Part shown: piece by piece, positions 13,617-22,636 of the stretch | Numbering within the stretch: the stretch's first letter is position 1 | Layout: the number at the start of each line of letters is the position of its first letter | Origin: Thermomicrobiaceae bacterium | GTDB lineage: Bacteria > Chloroflexota > Chloroflexia > Thermomicrobiales > Thermomicrobiaceae | Direction of reading: 5' to 3' | DNA length: 37,380 nucleotides | Assembly (NCBI GenBank): GCA_007133615.1 | Contig: SLMJ01000230.1 | Location: forward strand, 1-37,380 | Translations under genes and position numbers: made by a program | Notes under the pieces: model-generated | What the model was told of the DNA's origin: nothing | Seen by the model: the letters and a program-made list of their open reading frames with translations, nothing else | Database searches by the model: none

Positions 13617-14759
13617 ATGCGAATCGAACCGTTTTCGCTCGAACGGTGGATGACGACGTGGGAAACTGAGGTCCAGTACGACCTGGCTGAATCCGGTATC
13701 CAGCCGATAAGTGTCAACGAACTTGGTCGGCTCACCGGGGAGCAGGACAGAATCGCATCACTACTGGACGAACCCCTGCTCTATAGTGAAGCGACCGGAA
13801 CCATCGAGTTGCGGAATCTGATTGCCGGGCTTTATAGCAACACCGGTCCTGAAAACGTGCTGGTGACGACGGGCGCGATCGAAGCGAATTTTCTGCTGTT
13901 CAACAACCTGCTGGTGCAGGGCGACGAAGTGGTCGTGGTGGACCCGTGCTATCAGCAGCTGGCGAGCGTTCCAAAAGCGCTCGGATGCGAAGTCAAGCAC
14001 TGGACACTTCGTGCTGACAACGAATTTCGCTATGACCTCGATGAACTGCAGCAACTCGTATCACCGCGTACCCGGATGATTGTCGTCAACTCGCCCCACA
14101 ATCCCACGGGTAGCATTCTGTCGCAGGACGAAATGAATCGTGTTTACGAGATTGCCGAGTCGGTCGGCGCCTGGGTAATGAGTGACGAGGCGTACCGCTG
14201 GCTGACCCTTCCAGGGCAGCCTGAATCGGCAAAGCCTGCCCGGGAACTCGGTGAATCCGGACTGTCCGTCAGCACGCTGTCGAAACCGTTCGGGCTGCCT
14301 GGCCTGCGACTCGGCTGGCTGGTCGGCCCAGAGGATGTTGTGCGGCAATGCTGGTGGTTCCGGGACTACGTTTCGCTGAGTCCGGGCTATCTGAATGATC
14401 GACTGGCACAGATCGTTTTGCGAAATCGGGAATCACTGATGGACCGCACGCGTCAGATCGCCAGCGGGAATCTTGAACTCGTCGAGCAATGGATCCGCGA
14501 GCGTGAAGGCCTGATCGACTGGGTCCGCCCGCGTGGTGGCCTGCTCGGACTGCTTAGCTACCGAATGGATGTTCCTTCGTCAGAGCTTGCGGACAGTCTG
14601 GCCCGCGATGCGAGCGTCATGCTGGCTCCGGGATCGGCGTTTGGCAACGAGCATCACCTGCGGATCGGCTTCGGGGCGAACCCGGAGAAATTCCGCGAAG
14701 GGCTTGAGGTTGCCGGTCAGTATATTGAGCGTGTTGCCAGCGAGCGGGGTGTGCGGTAG
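13617..14759 (+). CDS. PLP-dependent class I/II aminotransferase
   Basis: The protein has 380 residues with fold-type I aminotransferase features: 'TGAIEANFLLFNNLLVQGDE' (cofactor phosphate-binding region), VVNSPHNPTGSILSQDEM, MSDEAYRWL, and the Schiff-base lysine Lys223 in STLSKPFGLPGLRLGW. A C-terminal Arg in EHHLRIGFG probably binds the substrate carboxylate. The amino donor and acceptor cannot be assigned; related sequences are often labelled aspartate-type or capreomycidine-synthase-like. The start is ATG 13617, with GAGAGGGACG upstream and 20 bp after udk. It is likely the last gene of the leuS transcript and is followed by the palindromic element at 14787. Confidence 0.88.
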   Translation: MRIEPFSLERWMTTWETEVQYDLAESGIQPISVNELGRLTGEQDRIASLLDEPLLYSEATGTIELRNLIAGLYSNTGPENVLVTTGAIEANFLLFNNLLVQGDEVVVVDPCYQQLASVPKALGCEVKHWTLRADNEFRYDLDELQQLVSPRTRMIVVNSPHNPTGSILSQDEMNRVYEIAESVGAWVMSDEAYRWLTLPGQPESAKPARELGESGLSVSTLSKPFGLPGLRLGWLVGPEDVVRQCWWFRDYVSLSPGYLNDRLAQIVLRNRESLMDRTRQIASGNLELVEQWIREREGLIDWVRPRGGLLGLLSYRMDVPSSELADSLARDASVMLAPGSAFGNEHHLRIGFGANPEKFREGLEVAGQYIERVASERGVR

Positions 14760-14786
14760 CGACTCTCACTGGCGTCGTCAACGTCG

Positions 14787-14870
14787 CTGGTAGGCCGGGC
14801 AGCTCCGTCTGCCCCTGGCTCATCAGAGGGTTCGCTGGGCGGGGCTACACGGAGGTAGCCGGTCTACCAG
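14787..14870. repeat. REP-like palindromic element between convergent genes
   Basis: The outer arms CTGGTAGGCCGG (14787-14798) and CCGGTCTACCAG (14859-14870) are inverted with one mismatch. Each half also folds alone: GGGCAG-CTCCGT-CTGCCC (14797-14814) and GGCTAC-ACGGAG-GTAGCC (14843-14860). The two hexameric loops are exact complements, and the inner stems differ by compensating changes (GCAG/CTGC versus CTAC/GTAG). This looks like two diverged inverted copies of one small palindrome with a GTAG-type head, as in REP/BIME elements. It may also act as a bidirectional terminator. Confidence 0.6.
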
Positions 14871-14891
14871 TCAACGCGGTTGAGAACCGGC

Positions 14892-15722
14892 CTAGTAACG
14901 CACCGCTTCGCCGGCGACGGCGGTGTCGATGGTTGCCTGTTCGGATGGCTGCCAGCCAGATTCGGCGATTGCGTTTGTCAGGCCCTCGAGCATGAACTTC
15001 ATCTCACTGGCCATGGCGCAATACTGGAAGCCTTCGGCGAGCCGCTGCTTCATTCCCTCTGGTCCCGACGTGTGGATGCCGGGCGCCTTGCCGTGTTTCT
15101 TGCAGACTTCGCGGATGGTCTTGATGGCGTCGACGAGTTCCGGGATATCGCTTTCCAGGGACACACCGAGCCCGAGCCCCATTGATGCGGCGAGATCGTT
15201 CGGGCCGATGAAACATGCGTCGAAGCCCGGGACGCTCATGATCTCTTCAATGTTATTGACGCCATCGATGTGTTCAATCTGGAGCACGAGCAGAATGTTG
15301 TCGTTGGCGTTCTCGTAGTAGGTCTTACCGCCGGTATCGAAGCTGAGCGCGTGACGCCCGCCGCCAACGCTCCGATTGCCCATCGGGTAGTATCGAGTGG
15401 CTTCTACCGCTCGTTCAGCCTCTTCGCGACTGTTCACCATTGGCACGACAATTCCCCACGCGCCAGCGTCGAGCACGCGTTTGAACGTCTCCGGTGTGTT
15501 CCATGGGATTCTCACCATTGGCGCTGTGCCTCCGTACCCGATCGAGGCGAACATCCGGGCAAGTGTCTGGATGTCGACAGGGTTGTGTTCGGCATCGACC
15601 GTCAGCCAGTCGAACGGCAGTCGACCGAGGAATTCGGCCGCTTCCGGACTGGGAATTGAAAGCCAGGTTCCGATGGATGGTTCGCCCGCGGCCAGCCGTC
15701 GCTTGGCATGGTTCGCCTTCAT
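14892..15722 (-). CDS. HpcH/HpaI family class II aldolase
   Basis: The protein has 276 residues, within the range of 2-keto-3-deoxy-acid / 4-hydroxy-2-oxo-heptanedioate aldolases, which reversibly split 2-oxo-hydroxy acids to pyruvate plus an aldehyde in aromatic or sugar-acid breakdown. Family motifs are GTWLSIPSPEAAE, FDWLTVDAEHNPVD (catalytic His region), APMVRIPWN (substrate-binding Arg), GAWGIVVPMVNSREEAE, YPMGNRSVGGGRH, and the metal ligands in LQIEHIDGV (Glu) and CFIGPNDLAASMG (Asp). Its exact substrate is unknown and no pathway partners are adjacent. The start is ATG 15722 with GGAGAGGA upstream. It converges with the aminotransferase gene across the palindromic element. Confidence 0.92.
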   Translation of the reverse strand: MKANHAKRRLAAGEPSIGTWLSIPSPEAAEFLGRLPFDWLTVDAEHNPVDIQTLARMFASIGYGGTAPMVRIPWNTPETFKRVLDAGAWGIVVPMVNSREEAERAVEATRYYPMGNRSVGGGRHALSFDTGGKTYYENANDNILLVLQIEHIDGVNNIEEIMSVPGFDACFIGPNDLAASMGLGLGVSLESDIPELVDAIKTIREVCKKHGKAPGIHTSGPEGMKQRLAEGFQYCAMASEMKFMLEGLTNAIAESGWQPSEQATIDTAVAGEAVRY

Positions 15723-15766
15723 GACTATGTCCTCTCCGTTGAGTACTGTTCGGGTCGCGTGCGGGC

Positions 15767-15772
15767 ATTATA
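15767..15772 (-). promoter_or_regulatory. -10 element for the aldolase gene
   Basis: On the minus strand this reads TATAAT exactly, 45-50 bp upstream of the aldolase start codon. No good -35 hexamer is seen at 16-18 bp spacing, so the promoter is probable but weakly supported. Confidence 0.45.
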
Positions 15773-15805
15773 TGACGGAACCCGGAATCGTGGTGAATAG
15801 CGGGA

Positions 15806-16384
15806 TCAGGAATCGAAGAAGAGGTAGTTGAGGTAGGCGAAGACCTCGCGCACGACATAATGCTGCTCGGCCGGGCTTCCGGGGCGGATCGGACTGGTCG
15901 TGGTGGGTGATCCCATTGGATCCAGACCTTCATTGGACGCGATCTGCTTGACCCGGAACATATGGAACGGATCGCTGACGAGGATCACTCGCTCCCGACC
16001 GCGCTCGAGTAACTGTGTAGACGCAGCTTCGAGGCTCTCCCGGGAATTCAGCCCGATTGGTACAGACAACAGGTGCTCTTGCGGCACGCCAAGATTGTTC
16101 AGGTAGTTCAGGCCGACCTCGGCTTCCGAGTAGATGTCTCCTTCGGCGATTCCGCCAGTGAGCACGATCAGATCCGAATACCCGTTCTGGTAGAGGGAGT
16201 GTGCGTGGTCCAACCGCGCGCGGAAGGTCGTCGAGGGACGTCCATCCCACTGCGCGGTGCCGAGCACAATGATTGCATCAGCCGGGCCGGCTTCGTCCTG
16301 CCTCGCCTGGTTGACCACCGCGAAGCCCAGCGCGCCAAGCGCGAGGATCCCCACAAGAAACAGAGCGGTTACGGTCAGAATCAT
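15806..16384 (-). CDS. YdcF-family (DUF218) membrane-anchored protein
   Basis: The protein has 192 residues. One N-terminal transmembrane helix (LTVTALFLVGILALGALGFA) precedes a DUF218 domain: ADAIIVLGTAQWDGRPS, LDHAHSLYQNGYSDLIVLTG, YSEAEVGLNYLNNLGVP, LNSRESLEAA and VILVSDPFHMFRVKQIA. DUF218 proteins such as SanA and ElyC affect envelope integrity; a defined reaction is not established. No Shine-Dalgarno sequence precedes ATG 16384. The frame stays open for 36 more codons upstream without an ATG, GTG or TTG, so the true start may be unusual. The gene is divergent from recX. Confidence 0.85.
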   Translation of the reverse strand: MILTVTALFLVGILALGALGFAVVNQARQDEAGPADAIIVLGTAQWDGRPSTTFRARLDHAHSLYQNGYSDLIVLTGGIAEGDIYSEAEVGLNYLNNLGVPQEHLLSVPIGLNSRESLEAASTQLLERGRERVILVSDPFHMFRVKQIASNEGLDPMGSPTTTSPIRPGSPAEQHYVVREVFAYLNYLFFDS

Positions 16385-16509
16385 CGTTCGAACGACTCGT
16401 CCGATCTGCGAGGAGTCCTGCCGTCTGGCTCGCCTGGTGTTGTGGGAGCGTTTCGGGTAGTCCTGACGTCGGTGTCTTTGCGGTGAAATCGTTCAAGGCC
16501 TGTCTGGTA

Positions 16510-16538
16510 ATGACGTGCTCCGACGATGCTGGCATACT
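16510..16538 (+). promoter_or_regulatory. Promoter for a probably leaderless recX mRNA
   Basis: ATGACG (16510-16515), a 17-bp spacer and CATACT (16533-16538) form a recognisable sigma-70-type promoter. The recX ATG lies at 16545, 7 nt after the -10, which is where transcription should start. No ribosome-binding site precedes that ATG, consistent with a leaderless transcript. Confidence 0.45.
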
Positions 16539-16544
16539 CGCCGC

Positions 16545-17198
16545 ATGAGCGACAGTTCCTGCCATACCGGAAGGATAACCGAGATCCGGGATCAAGTGCG
16601 AGATCCCGAACGCGTCAGCCTTTTCATCGACGGCGAGTTCCGGATCGGACTTCCGAGGATTGCAGTGGCAGAGCGCAACCTTCGCGTCGGCCAGATCCTG
16701 ACTGAGGAAGACCTCGCCGAACTTGAGACGGTGGACGAGATCTCCCGGGCGACGAATCAGGCGGTCCGTCTTCTCGCGCATCGTCCACGGGCTCGCCGGG
16801 AACTGCAGACGCGTCTGCGCCGGAACGGGTTCAGTGATCAGGCAATTTCTGCGGCATTGAATCGAATGGAAGAGCTTGGCTACATCAACGACCAGCAGTT
16901 CGCGACGTACTGGGTGGAAAACCGGGCCGAACACCGCCCGCGTGGGCGGCGACTTATCGCGCAGGAATTGCGAGCCAAAGGCGTAGCGCCCGACGTCATC
17001 GAACAGGCTGTAGACGAAGCGGAGATCGATGAATACGGGCAGGCGCTGGAACTCGCCAGACAGCGATCCGGGCGCATGCAAGGGCTGGAGTCTCAGGTCT
17101 GGCGACGCCGGATGGCCGGGTTTTTGCAACGTCGGGGTTACTCGATGGAGATCGTGCGACGCGTGCTCGAAGAGCTCGAACAGGCCGAATCCGAATGA
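16545..17198 (+). CDS. recX: RecX family regulatory protein
   Basis: RecX proteins bind RecA filaments and usually restrain recombinase activity. From ATG 16545 the protein has 217 residues. An N-terminal extension (ITEIRDQVRDPERVSLFIDG) is followed by three-helix RecX repeats: RLLAHRPRARRELQTRLRRN, then ALNRMEELGYINDQQFATYW and 'RPRGRRLIAQELRAKGVAPD', ending in a third repeat with WRRRMAGFLQRRGYSMEIVR. The frame also opens at GTG 16515, but that codon overlaps the predicted promoter. recA is not adjacent in this window. A separate extended -10 promoter follows the gene. Confidence 0.92.
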   Translation: MSDSSCHTGRITEIRDQVRDPERVSLFIDGEFRIGLPRIAVAERNLRVGQILTEEDLAELETVDEISRATNQAVRLLAHRPRARRELQTRLRRNGFSDQAISAALNRMEELGYINDQQFATYWVENRAEHRPRGRRLIAQELRAKGVAPDVIEQAVDEAEIDEYGQALELARQRSGRMQGLESQVWRRRMAGFLQRRGYSMEIVRRVLEELEQAESE

Positions 17199-17215
17199 TT
17201 GACCGCTTACAGGTG

Positions 17216-17244
17216 TTGGAGTCAATCCGGGGTGTTGCTATACT
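17216..17244 (+). promoter_or_regulatory. Extended -10 promoter upstream of the MBL-fold gene
   Basis: TTGGAG (17216-17221), a 17-bp spacer and TATACT (17239-17244), preceded by TGC (extended -10), predict transcription from about 17251. That gives a 5' leader of about 60-70 nt for the MBL-fold gene. Confidence 0.55.
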
Positions 17245-17312
17245 CTCATAGGCCGCTGGAATACCTTTCCTACTGTTGGTGCCCACGAACAATTCGTTTG
17301 TAAGAACCTTGG

Positions 17313-17960
17313 ATGGCTCTAATGGCGGAAATCATCTGGTACGGCCATGCCTGTTTCGCAATCCGTGGTCAGGACGTCACCGTACTGATGGACCCGGTTC
17401 CGAAATCTTCTGGATACGACATCGGAAATCCGTCGGCAGACATTGTGACGATCAGCCATGACGACCATGGTCATTCGGCGCTGGATCAGGTTGCAGAAGG
17501 CTATCGGCTGATCAATGGACCCGGGGAGTACGAAATCCGGGAAGTGTTCATTGACGGCATTCAGACCTATCATGACAGCGAGCGTGGAGCGAAGCTTGGC
17601 CGGAACACGGTCTACGTTGTAGAGATCGACGATCTCATCGTCTGTCATCTCGGCGATATCGGCCACGTGCTGACTGAACAGCAAACCGAACTGGTCAGCC
17701 CGGTGGACGTTCTGCTGGTGCCGGCGGGAGGTGGACCGACGATTTCCCCATCCCAGGCAGCGGAGATTATTGCTCAGGTGGAACCGGGAATTGTCATTCC
17801 TATGCAGTTCAGAACTGACAAGGGCGACGCCGAACGGGAACCGGTTGACGGCTTCCTGCGAGAGATGGCGTCCGCAGAGCACGAAACGGAGCAGCGGCTG
17901 CGAGTCCGGAAATCAGATATTGGAGATTCGGCACGCGTGGTTGTACTGGAGCCGGCCTGA
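17313..17960 (+). CDS. MBL-fold metallo-hydrolase
   Basis: The protein has 215 residues in the metallo-beta-lactamase superfamily, of the short 'Zn-dependent hydrolase' type often called UPF0173-like. Motifs: IIWYGHACFAI at the N-terminus, VTVLMDPVPK, the metal-binding TISHDDHGHSAL (H-x-D-D-H), GPGEYEI, VCHLGDIGH and VIPMQFRT. The physiological substrate is unknown. No clear ribosome-binding site precedes either ATG 17313 or in-frame ATG 17322; the second gives the more usual N-terminus. It is an independent unit with its own promoter and a terminator overlapping its stop codon. Confidence 0.85.
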   Translation: MALMAEIIWYGHACFAIRGQDVTVLMDPVPKSSGYDIGNPSADIVTISHDDHGHSALDQVAEGYRLINGPGEYEIREVFIDGIQTYHDSERGAKLGRNTVYVVEIDDLIVCHLGDIGHVLTEQQTELVSPVDVLLVPAGGGPTISPSQAAEIIAQVEPGIVIPMQFRTDKGDAEREPVDGFLREMASAEHETEQRLRVRKSDIGDSARVVVLEPA

Positions 17961-17984
17961 GTAACTCGGGCCGGCTTCTCTCTG
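17950..17984 (+). terminator. Terminator overlapping the stop codon of the MBL-fold gene
   Basis: AGCCGGCC (17950-17957) pairs perfectly with GGCCGGCT (17969-17976) around an 11-nt loop that contains the TGA stop codon. A pyrimidine run TCTCTCTGT follows. This is a probable Rho-independent terminator separating the gene from pyrG. Confidence 0.65.
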
Positions 17985-18000
17985 TATGGGCCGAAGTTGA

Positions 18001-19731
<1,731 letters not shown>

Positions 19732-19777
19732 GAACGTTGTGGCCGGTGCGGGGACATTGTGATAGGATTCGCAATCG

Positions 19778-20008
19778 TTGCGGGATCAGAGAGGGAACCC
19801 GCTCGGAGACAGGAAGCAGCTCAAGGCCGTCGGCCTTGCAGCGGGATTGGGTTGCTCGGTCGTCGCTGGCCTCATCATATGCGTCCTTGGGGGTGTTCTC
19901 CTCGATCGCTGGCTGGATACCACCCCGTGGTTTACGTTGGTCGGTGTGTTACTGGGGATACTCGCAGCTGGCAGCCAACTCTATCGGCTTGCGATGTCAG
20001 GGCGCTGA
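19778..20008 (+). CDS. atpZ: AtpZ/AtpI-like ATP synthase accessory membrane protein
   Basis: The protein has 76 residues with two transmembrane hairpin helices: LAAGLGCSVVAGLIICVLGG, then WFTLVGVLLGILAAGSQLYR. The LDRWLDTTPWFTL junction is typical of the AtpZ/ATPase_gene1 family found at the head of atp operons. Related proteins help assemble the c-ring or supply Mg/Ca. The start is TTG 19778 with AGGA 10 nt upstream. It is followed after 75 bp by atpB. A possible promoter lies just upstream (TTGTGG 19737-19742 and TGTGATAGG around 19758-19766), but it would leave almost no leader, so it is uncertain. Confidence 0.8.
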   Translation: MRDQRGNPLGDRKQLKAVGLAAGLGCSVVAGLIICVLGGVLLDRWLDTTPWFTLVGVLLGILAAGSQLYRLAMSGR

Positions 20009-20083
20009 TTCCGTGCGGTTGCAACACCGCACGAAACATGGTGAAATCAGGCGGTTGTCGACCGTGAAGGGCAAGGAAATCCG

Positions 20084-20953
20084 ATGGATGTAAATGTTTA
20101 CGTTGCCCCAGGTGAGTTAGGCAGTTTCTCGATTCCGGGAACCGGGATCGAAGTCGCTATCACCAACTCACTGATCACGACCGTACTGGTGATGGGCGCA
20201 CTGCTTCTGGTCGGTGTTCTTATTGCCCGGCGAGCAACACTGGTACCGAGTCACATCCAGGCGGTATTCGAACTGCTCACGGAGTTCATGCTCAACCTCG
20301 TAGAAAGCGCCGCAGGCAGGACATTTGCCCGGCGCATTTTTCCGCTCGTTGGCGGGGCATTTATCTTCATTCTCTTTGCTAACTACTCCGGTCTGTTGCC
20401 CGGAATGAAGACAATCTTCTGGTACGGCGACAACCCGGAAACGTATTCACTTCTCTTTCGCGCACCAACAGCAGATCTCAATATGACGCTTGCCCTGGCG
20501 GTGGTGACGTTCACGGCGGTACAGATTGCCGGTGTGGCGAGTCACGGCGTTGGCGGGCGGCTGAAGCACATGCTGGCGGGTCCATGGTGGATCGCCTGGC
20601 TTCTGTTTCTTATTGAGATCGTTAGTGAGCTCTCCCGTATTATCTCGTTGTCGTTCCGTCTTTTCGGCAACATCTTCGCGGGTGAGGTGCTGCTTGGTGT
20701 CATGTACACGCTTGCAAACGCGATCAAGATCAGCGTCGTTGGCTTGCTGATCCCGGTGGTCTTCCTTTATCTGGAAGTTCTCTTCGGAGCGGTGCAGGCA
20801 CTGGTGTTCGCGCTTCTGACGCTCGTATATATCGTCCTTGCGGCAGCGCATGATGACAATCACGAGCACGAAGAGCACGGACATCACGAGAGCCATCAGA
20901 CGGATGAGACGTCAGGCCAGGCACAGCCAGGCGCGTCGGCATCCGGAGACTAA
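20084..20953 (+). CDS. atpB: F1Fo ATP synthase subunit a
   Basis: Subunit a forms the proton half-channels next to the c-ring. The protein has 289 residues with five to six membrane helices. The essential arginine lies in ISLSFRLFGNIFAGEVLL, and NYSGLLPG is the conserved loop. The C-terminal 34 residues, after the last helix (LVYIVLAAAH), form a hydrophilic tail with seven His between residues 256 and 273, which standard subunit a lacks. The start is ATG 20084 with AAGGAAA upstream. It belongs to the operon atpZ-B-E-F-H-A-G-D-C. Confidence 0.97.
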   Translation: MDVNVYVAPGELGSFSIPGTGIEVAITNSLITTVLVMGALLLVGVLIARRATLVPSHIQAVFELLTEFMLNLVESAAGRTFARRIFPLVGGAFIFILFANYSGLLPGMKTIFWYGDNPETYSLLFRAPTADLNMTLALAVVTFTAVQIAGVASHGVGGRLKHMLAGPWWIAWLLFLIEIVSELSRIISLSFRLFGNIFAGEVLLGVMYTLANAIKISVVGLLIPVVFLYLEVLFGAVQALVFALLTLVYIVLAAAHDDNHEHEEHGHHESHQTDETSGQAQPGASASGD

Positions 20954-20970
20954 TCAACACAGGGAACGGT

Positions 20971-21030
20971 CGCCCGAGCGGGCGTTGGGTTCGGTAGGTA
21001 GAGATTCGTCGGCTAGCGTGGGCCAGCCGA
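20971..21030 (+). other. Two RNA hairpins in the atpB-atpE intergenic region
   Basis: CGCCC-GAGC-GGGCG (20971-20984) and TCGGCT...AGCCGA (21009-21030) fold independently between atpB and atpE. The second ends 5 nt before the strong GGGAGGAAG ribosome-binding site. Such structures could protect the atpE message or favour its translation, because the c subunit is needed in many copies per complex. No T-run is present, so neither looks like a terminator. Confidence 0.5.
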
Positions 21031-21049
21031 TGAGGGGAGGAAGTCCAGA

Positions 21050-21295
21050 GTGTTTAACGAAGTTAGCGATCCGAATGTCGTTATTCCGATGGCTGCGGCG
21101 CTCGCAATTGGTATCGGTTCGATTGGACCGGGCCTCGCCATTGGTATGGCCGTGAAGGCCGCGATGGAATCTCTGGGTCGCAATCCGGAGGCTGAAGGTG
21201 CTATCCGACTGACCATGATCATCGGTGCCGCGCTGGCTGAGGCTATCGCGATTTACGCCTTCGTGGTCGCCATCATTATTGCGTTCGCGATCTAG
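21050..21295 (+). CDS. atpE: F1Fo ATP synthase subunit c
   Basis: The protein has 81 residues forming a two-helix hairpin. The first helix carries [14 protein letters not shown], the polar loop is GRNPEAEG (RNP/RQP motif), and the second helix has the ion-binding Glu64 in [11 protein letters not shown]. Glu64 is followed by Ala, and no Gln is present in helix 1, so the Na+-binding pattern (Q...ES/T) is absent and proton coupling is likely. The start is GTG 21050, with a strong ribosome-binding site GGGAGGAAG 7 nt upstream. Hairpins flank the gene on both sides. Confidence 0.96.
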   Translation: MFNEVSDPNVVIPMAAALAIGIGSIGPGLAIGMAVKAAMESLGRNPEAEGAIRLTMIIGAALAEAIAIYAFVVAIIIAFAI

Positions 21296-21310
21296 AACTT
21301 ACCGAGACTG

Positions 21311-21334
21311 ACGCCCGCAGCTTCCTGCGGGCGT
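21311..21334 (+). other. Perfect intercistronic hairpin after atpE
   Basis: ACGCCCGCAG-CTTC-CTGCGGGCGT is a perfect 10-bp stem with a CTTC tetraloop starting 15 bp after the atpE stop. It is followed by TCGGG rather than a T-run. It probably stabilises the 3' end of processed atpE mRNA or causes partial termination, which would raise subunit c relative to downstream subunits. It is less likely to be a complete terminator, because atpF-C follow 110 bp later without an obvious promoter. Confidence 0.7.
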
Positions 21335-21443
21335 TCGGGTATCGGAGTATCGCCGGAGCGTTATCGTGTAACCGCGGGTTTGCCCTGAGAGGCGAGCCGG
21401 GCCGTGATAGCGCTGGTCAGACGCATACGATGAGGAAGTGCAG

Positions 21444-21956
21444 ATGGACGCACTCGGAATAGATCTCGTAACGTTTCTCATCCAGATCTTTGCGTTCCTT
21501 GTCTTCATCTGGATCTTCTGGCAGTTCGCACTCGGGCCGATTACCCGGATGCTGGACGAACGCCAGGAGCGAATTCGGGAGAGCATGGAAGCCGCGGAGC
21601 GGATGGAGCAGGAACTCGCCGCAACGCAGGCCCGTAACGAAGAGATCCTGGCAGAAGCGCGGCGCGATGCTCAGGAGATTCTGAGCACTGCGCGTGAGAA
21701 CAGCGAACAGATTCTTAATCGCGCCAGAGAACAGTCTCAGCAGCAGGCCGATCAGATGATCGAGAAGGCGCAGGCAACAATCGAAGCCGAGCGCACGCAG
21801 GCCTGGAACGAGCTTCGTGAAGAGGTTGCTGAACTGGCGATCACCGCGGCGACCAAGATCGTCCGGCAAGAGCTCGACCGCGAGAAGCACGCGGAGCTGA
21901 TTCGCGAGACTCTGGCGGAAGCCGAACAGGGATCAGCGCGGGAGACTCAGGACTAG
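21444..21956 (+). CDS. atpF: F1Fo ATP synthase subunit b
   Basis: Subunit b is the peripheral stalk. The protein has 170 residues. One N-terminal membrane helix (LVTFLIQIFAFLVFIWIFWQ) is followed by the conserved 'GPITRMLDERQERIRESMEA' and a long charged coiled coil to the end. The start is ATG 21444, chosen over GTG 21438 because GAGGAAG at 21432-21438 is the ribosome-binding site and overlaps that GTG. It follows atpE after a 148-bp gap holding a strong hairpin. Confidence 0.95.
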   Translation: MDALGIDLVTFLIQIFAFLVFIWIFWQFALGPITRMLDERQERIRESMEAAERMEQELAATQARNEEILAEARRDAQEILSTARENSEQILNRAREQSQQQADQMIEKAQATIEAERTQAWNELREEVAELAITAATKIVRQELDREKHAELIRETLAEAEQGSARETQD

Positions 21957-22021
21957 ATTCTGGTCCTCAGTACGGAACTTGCGGCTGAGCTACTGTAACG
22001 CAGCAAGAAGGGGTGCACGAA

Positions 22022-22555
22022 ATGGCAGTCGCTGGTGCGGCAAAGCGCTATGGACAGGCTGCGTTTGACGTTGCCAAAGAGCATGGCTTGATCGATCAGT
22101 GGGAATCCGATTTCGGAATGATTTCGGAGATCCTGGGCGATGAAGGGATGATGGAGTATTTCCAGAGTCCGGCAGTCCCACGCAGTTCGAAAGTAGCTGC
22201 ACTGACCGACATACTGCCGAACGAGAACCAGGTGCTGCTGCGTAATCTCCTTCTGTTGTTGCTAGAGCGGCGTCGCTTCCATGAAGTGCATGACGTAGCC
22301 GCGGTGTTCCAGGAGCTTGTTCTGCAGGAGCGAGGAATTCTCGTTGCACGAGTCTCCACGGCTATAGAGCTCACCGAAGACGAGATGGGGCTGGTGAGAG
22401 ACCGGCTGAGCACGATTCTTGGTAAACAGATTGAGATTCTTCCACAGGTCAACCCCGAGATCATCGGCGGAATTGTGGCGCAGATCGGTGACGATCTGTT
22501 TGATGGAAGTGTTCGCACGCAACTGGCATTGCTGAAGAGACGTCTGGCAACGTAG
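22022..22555 (+). CDS. atpH: F1Fo ATP synthase subunit delta
   Basis: Subunit delta (OSCP-like) joins the stalk to the top of F1. The protein has 177 residues from ATG 22022, with AAGGGG about 10 nt upstream; GTG 22013 is too close to it. The N-terminal helical domain has AAKRYGQAAFDVAKEHGLID and 'FQSPAVPRSSKVAALTDILP'. The C-terminal region has VARVSTAIELTEDEM, LGKQIEILPQVNPEIIGGIV and DLFDGSVRTQLALLKRRL, which are typical of AtpH. It lies between atpF and atpA as expected. Confidence 0.95.
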   Translation: MAVAGAAKRYGQAAFDVAKEHGLIDQWESDFGMISEILGDEGMMEYFQSPAVPRSSKVAALTDILPNENQVLLRNLLLLLLERRRFHEVHDVAAVFQELVLQERGILVARVSTAIELTEDEMGLVRDRLSTILGKQIEILPQVNPEIIGGIVAQIGDDLFDGSVRTQLALLKRRLAT

Positions 22556-22636
22556 GCTGGACGGAAACCAGTACGACAACGTAAGGCGCATGATCCCGAA
22601 CGGGCGAGTGGCCAATTTCGAGATTCTGGAGGAGTC

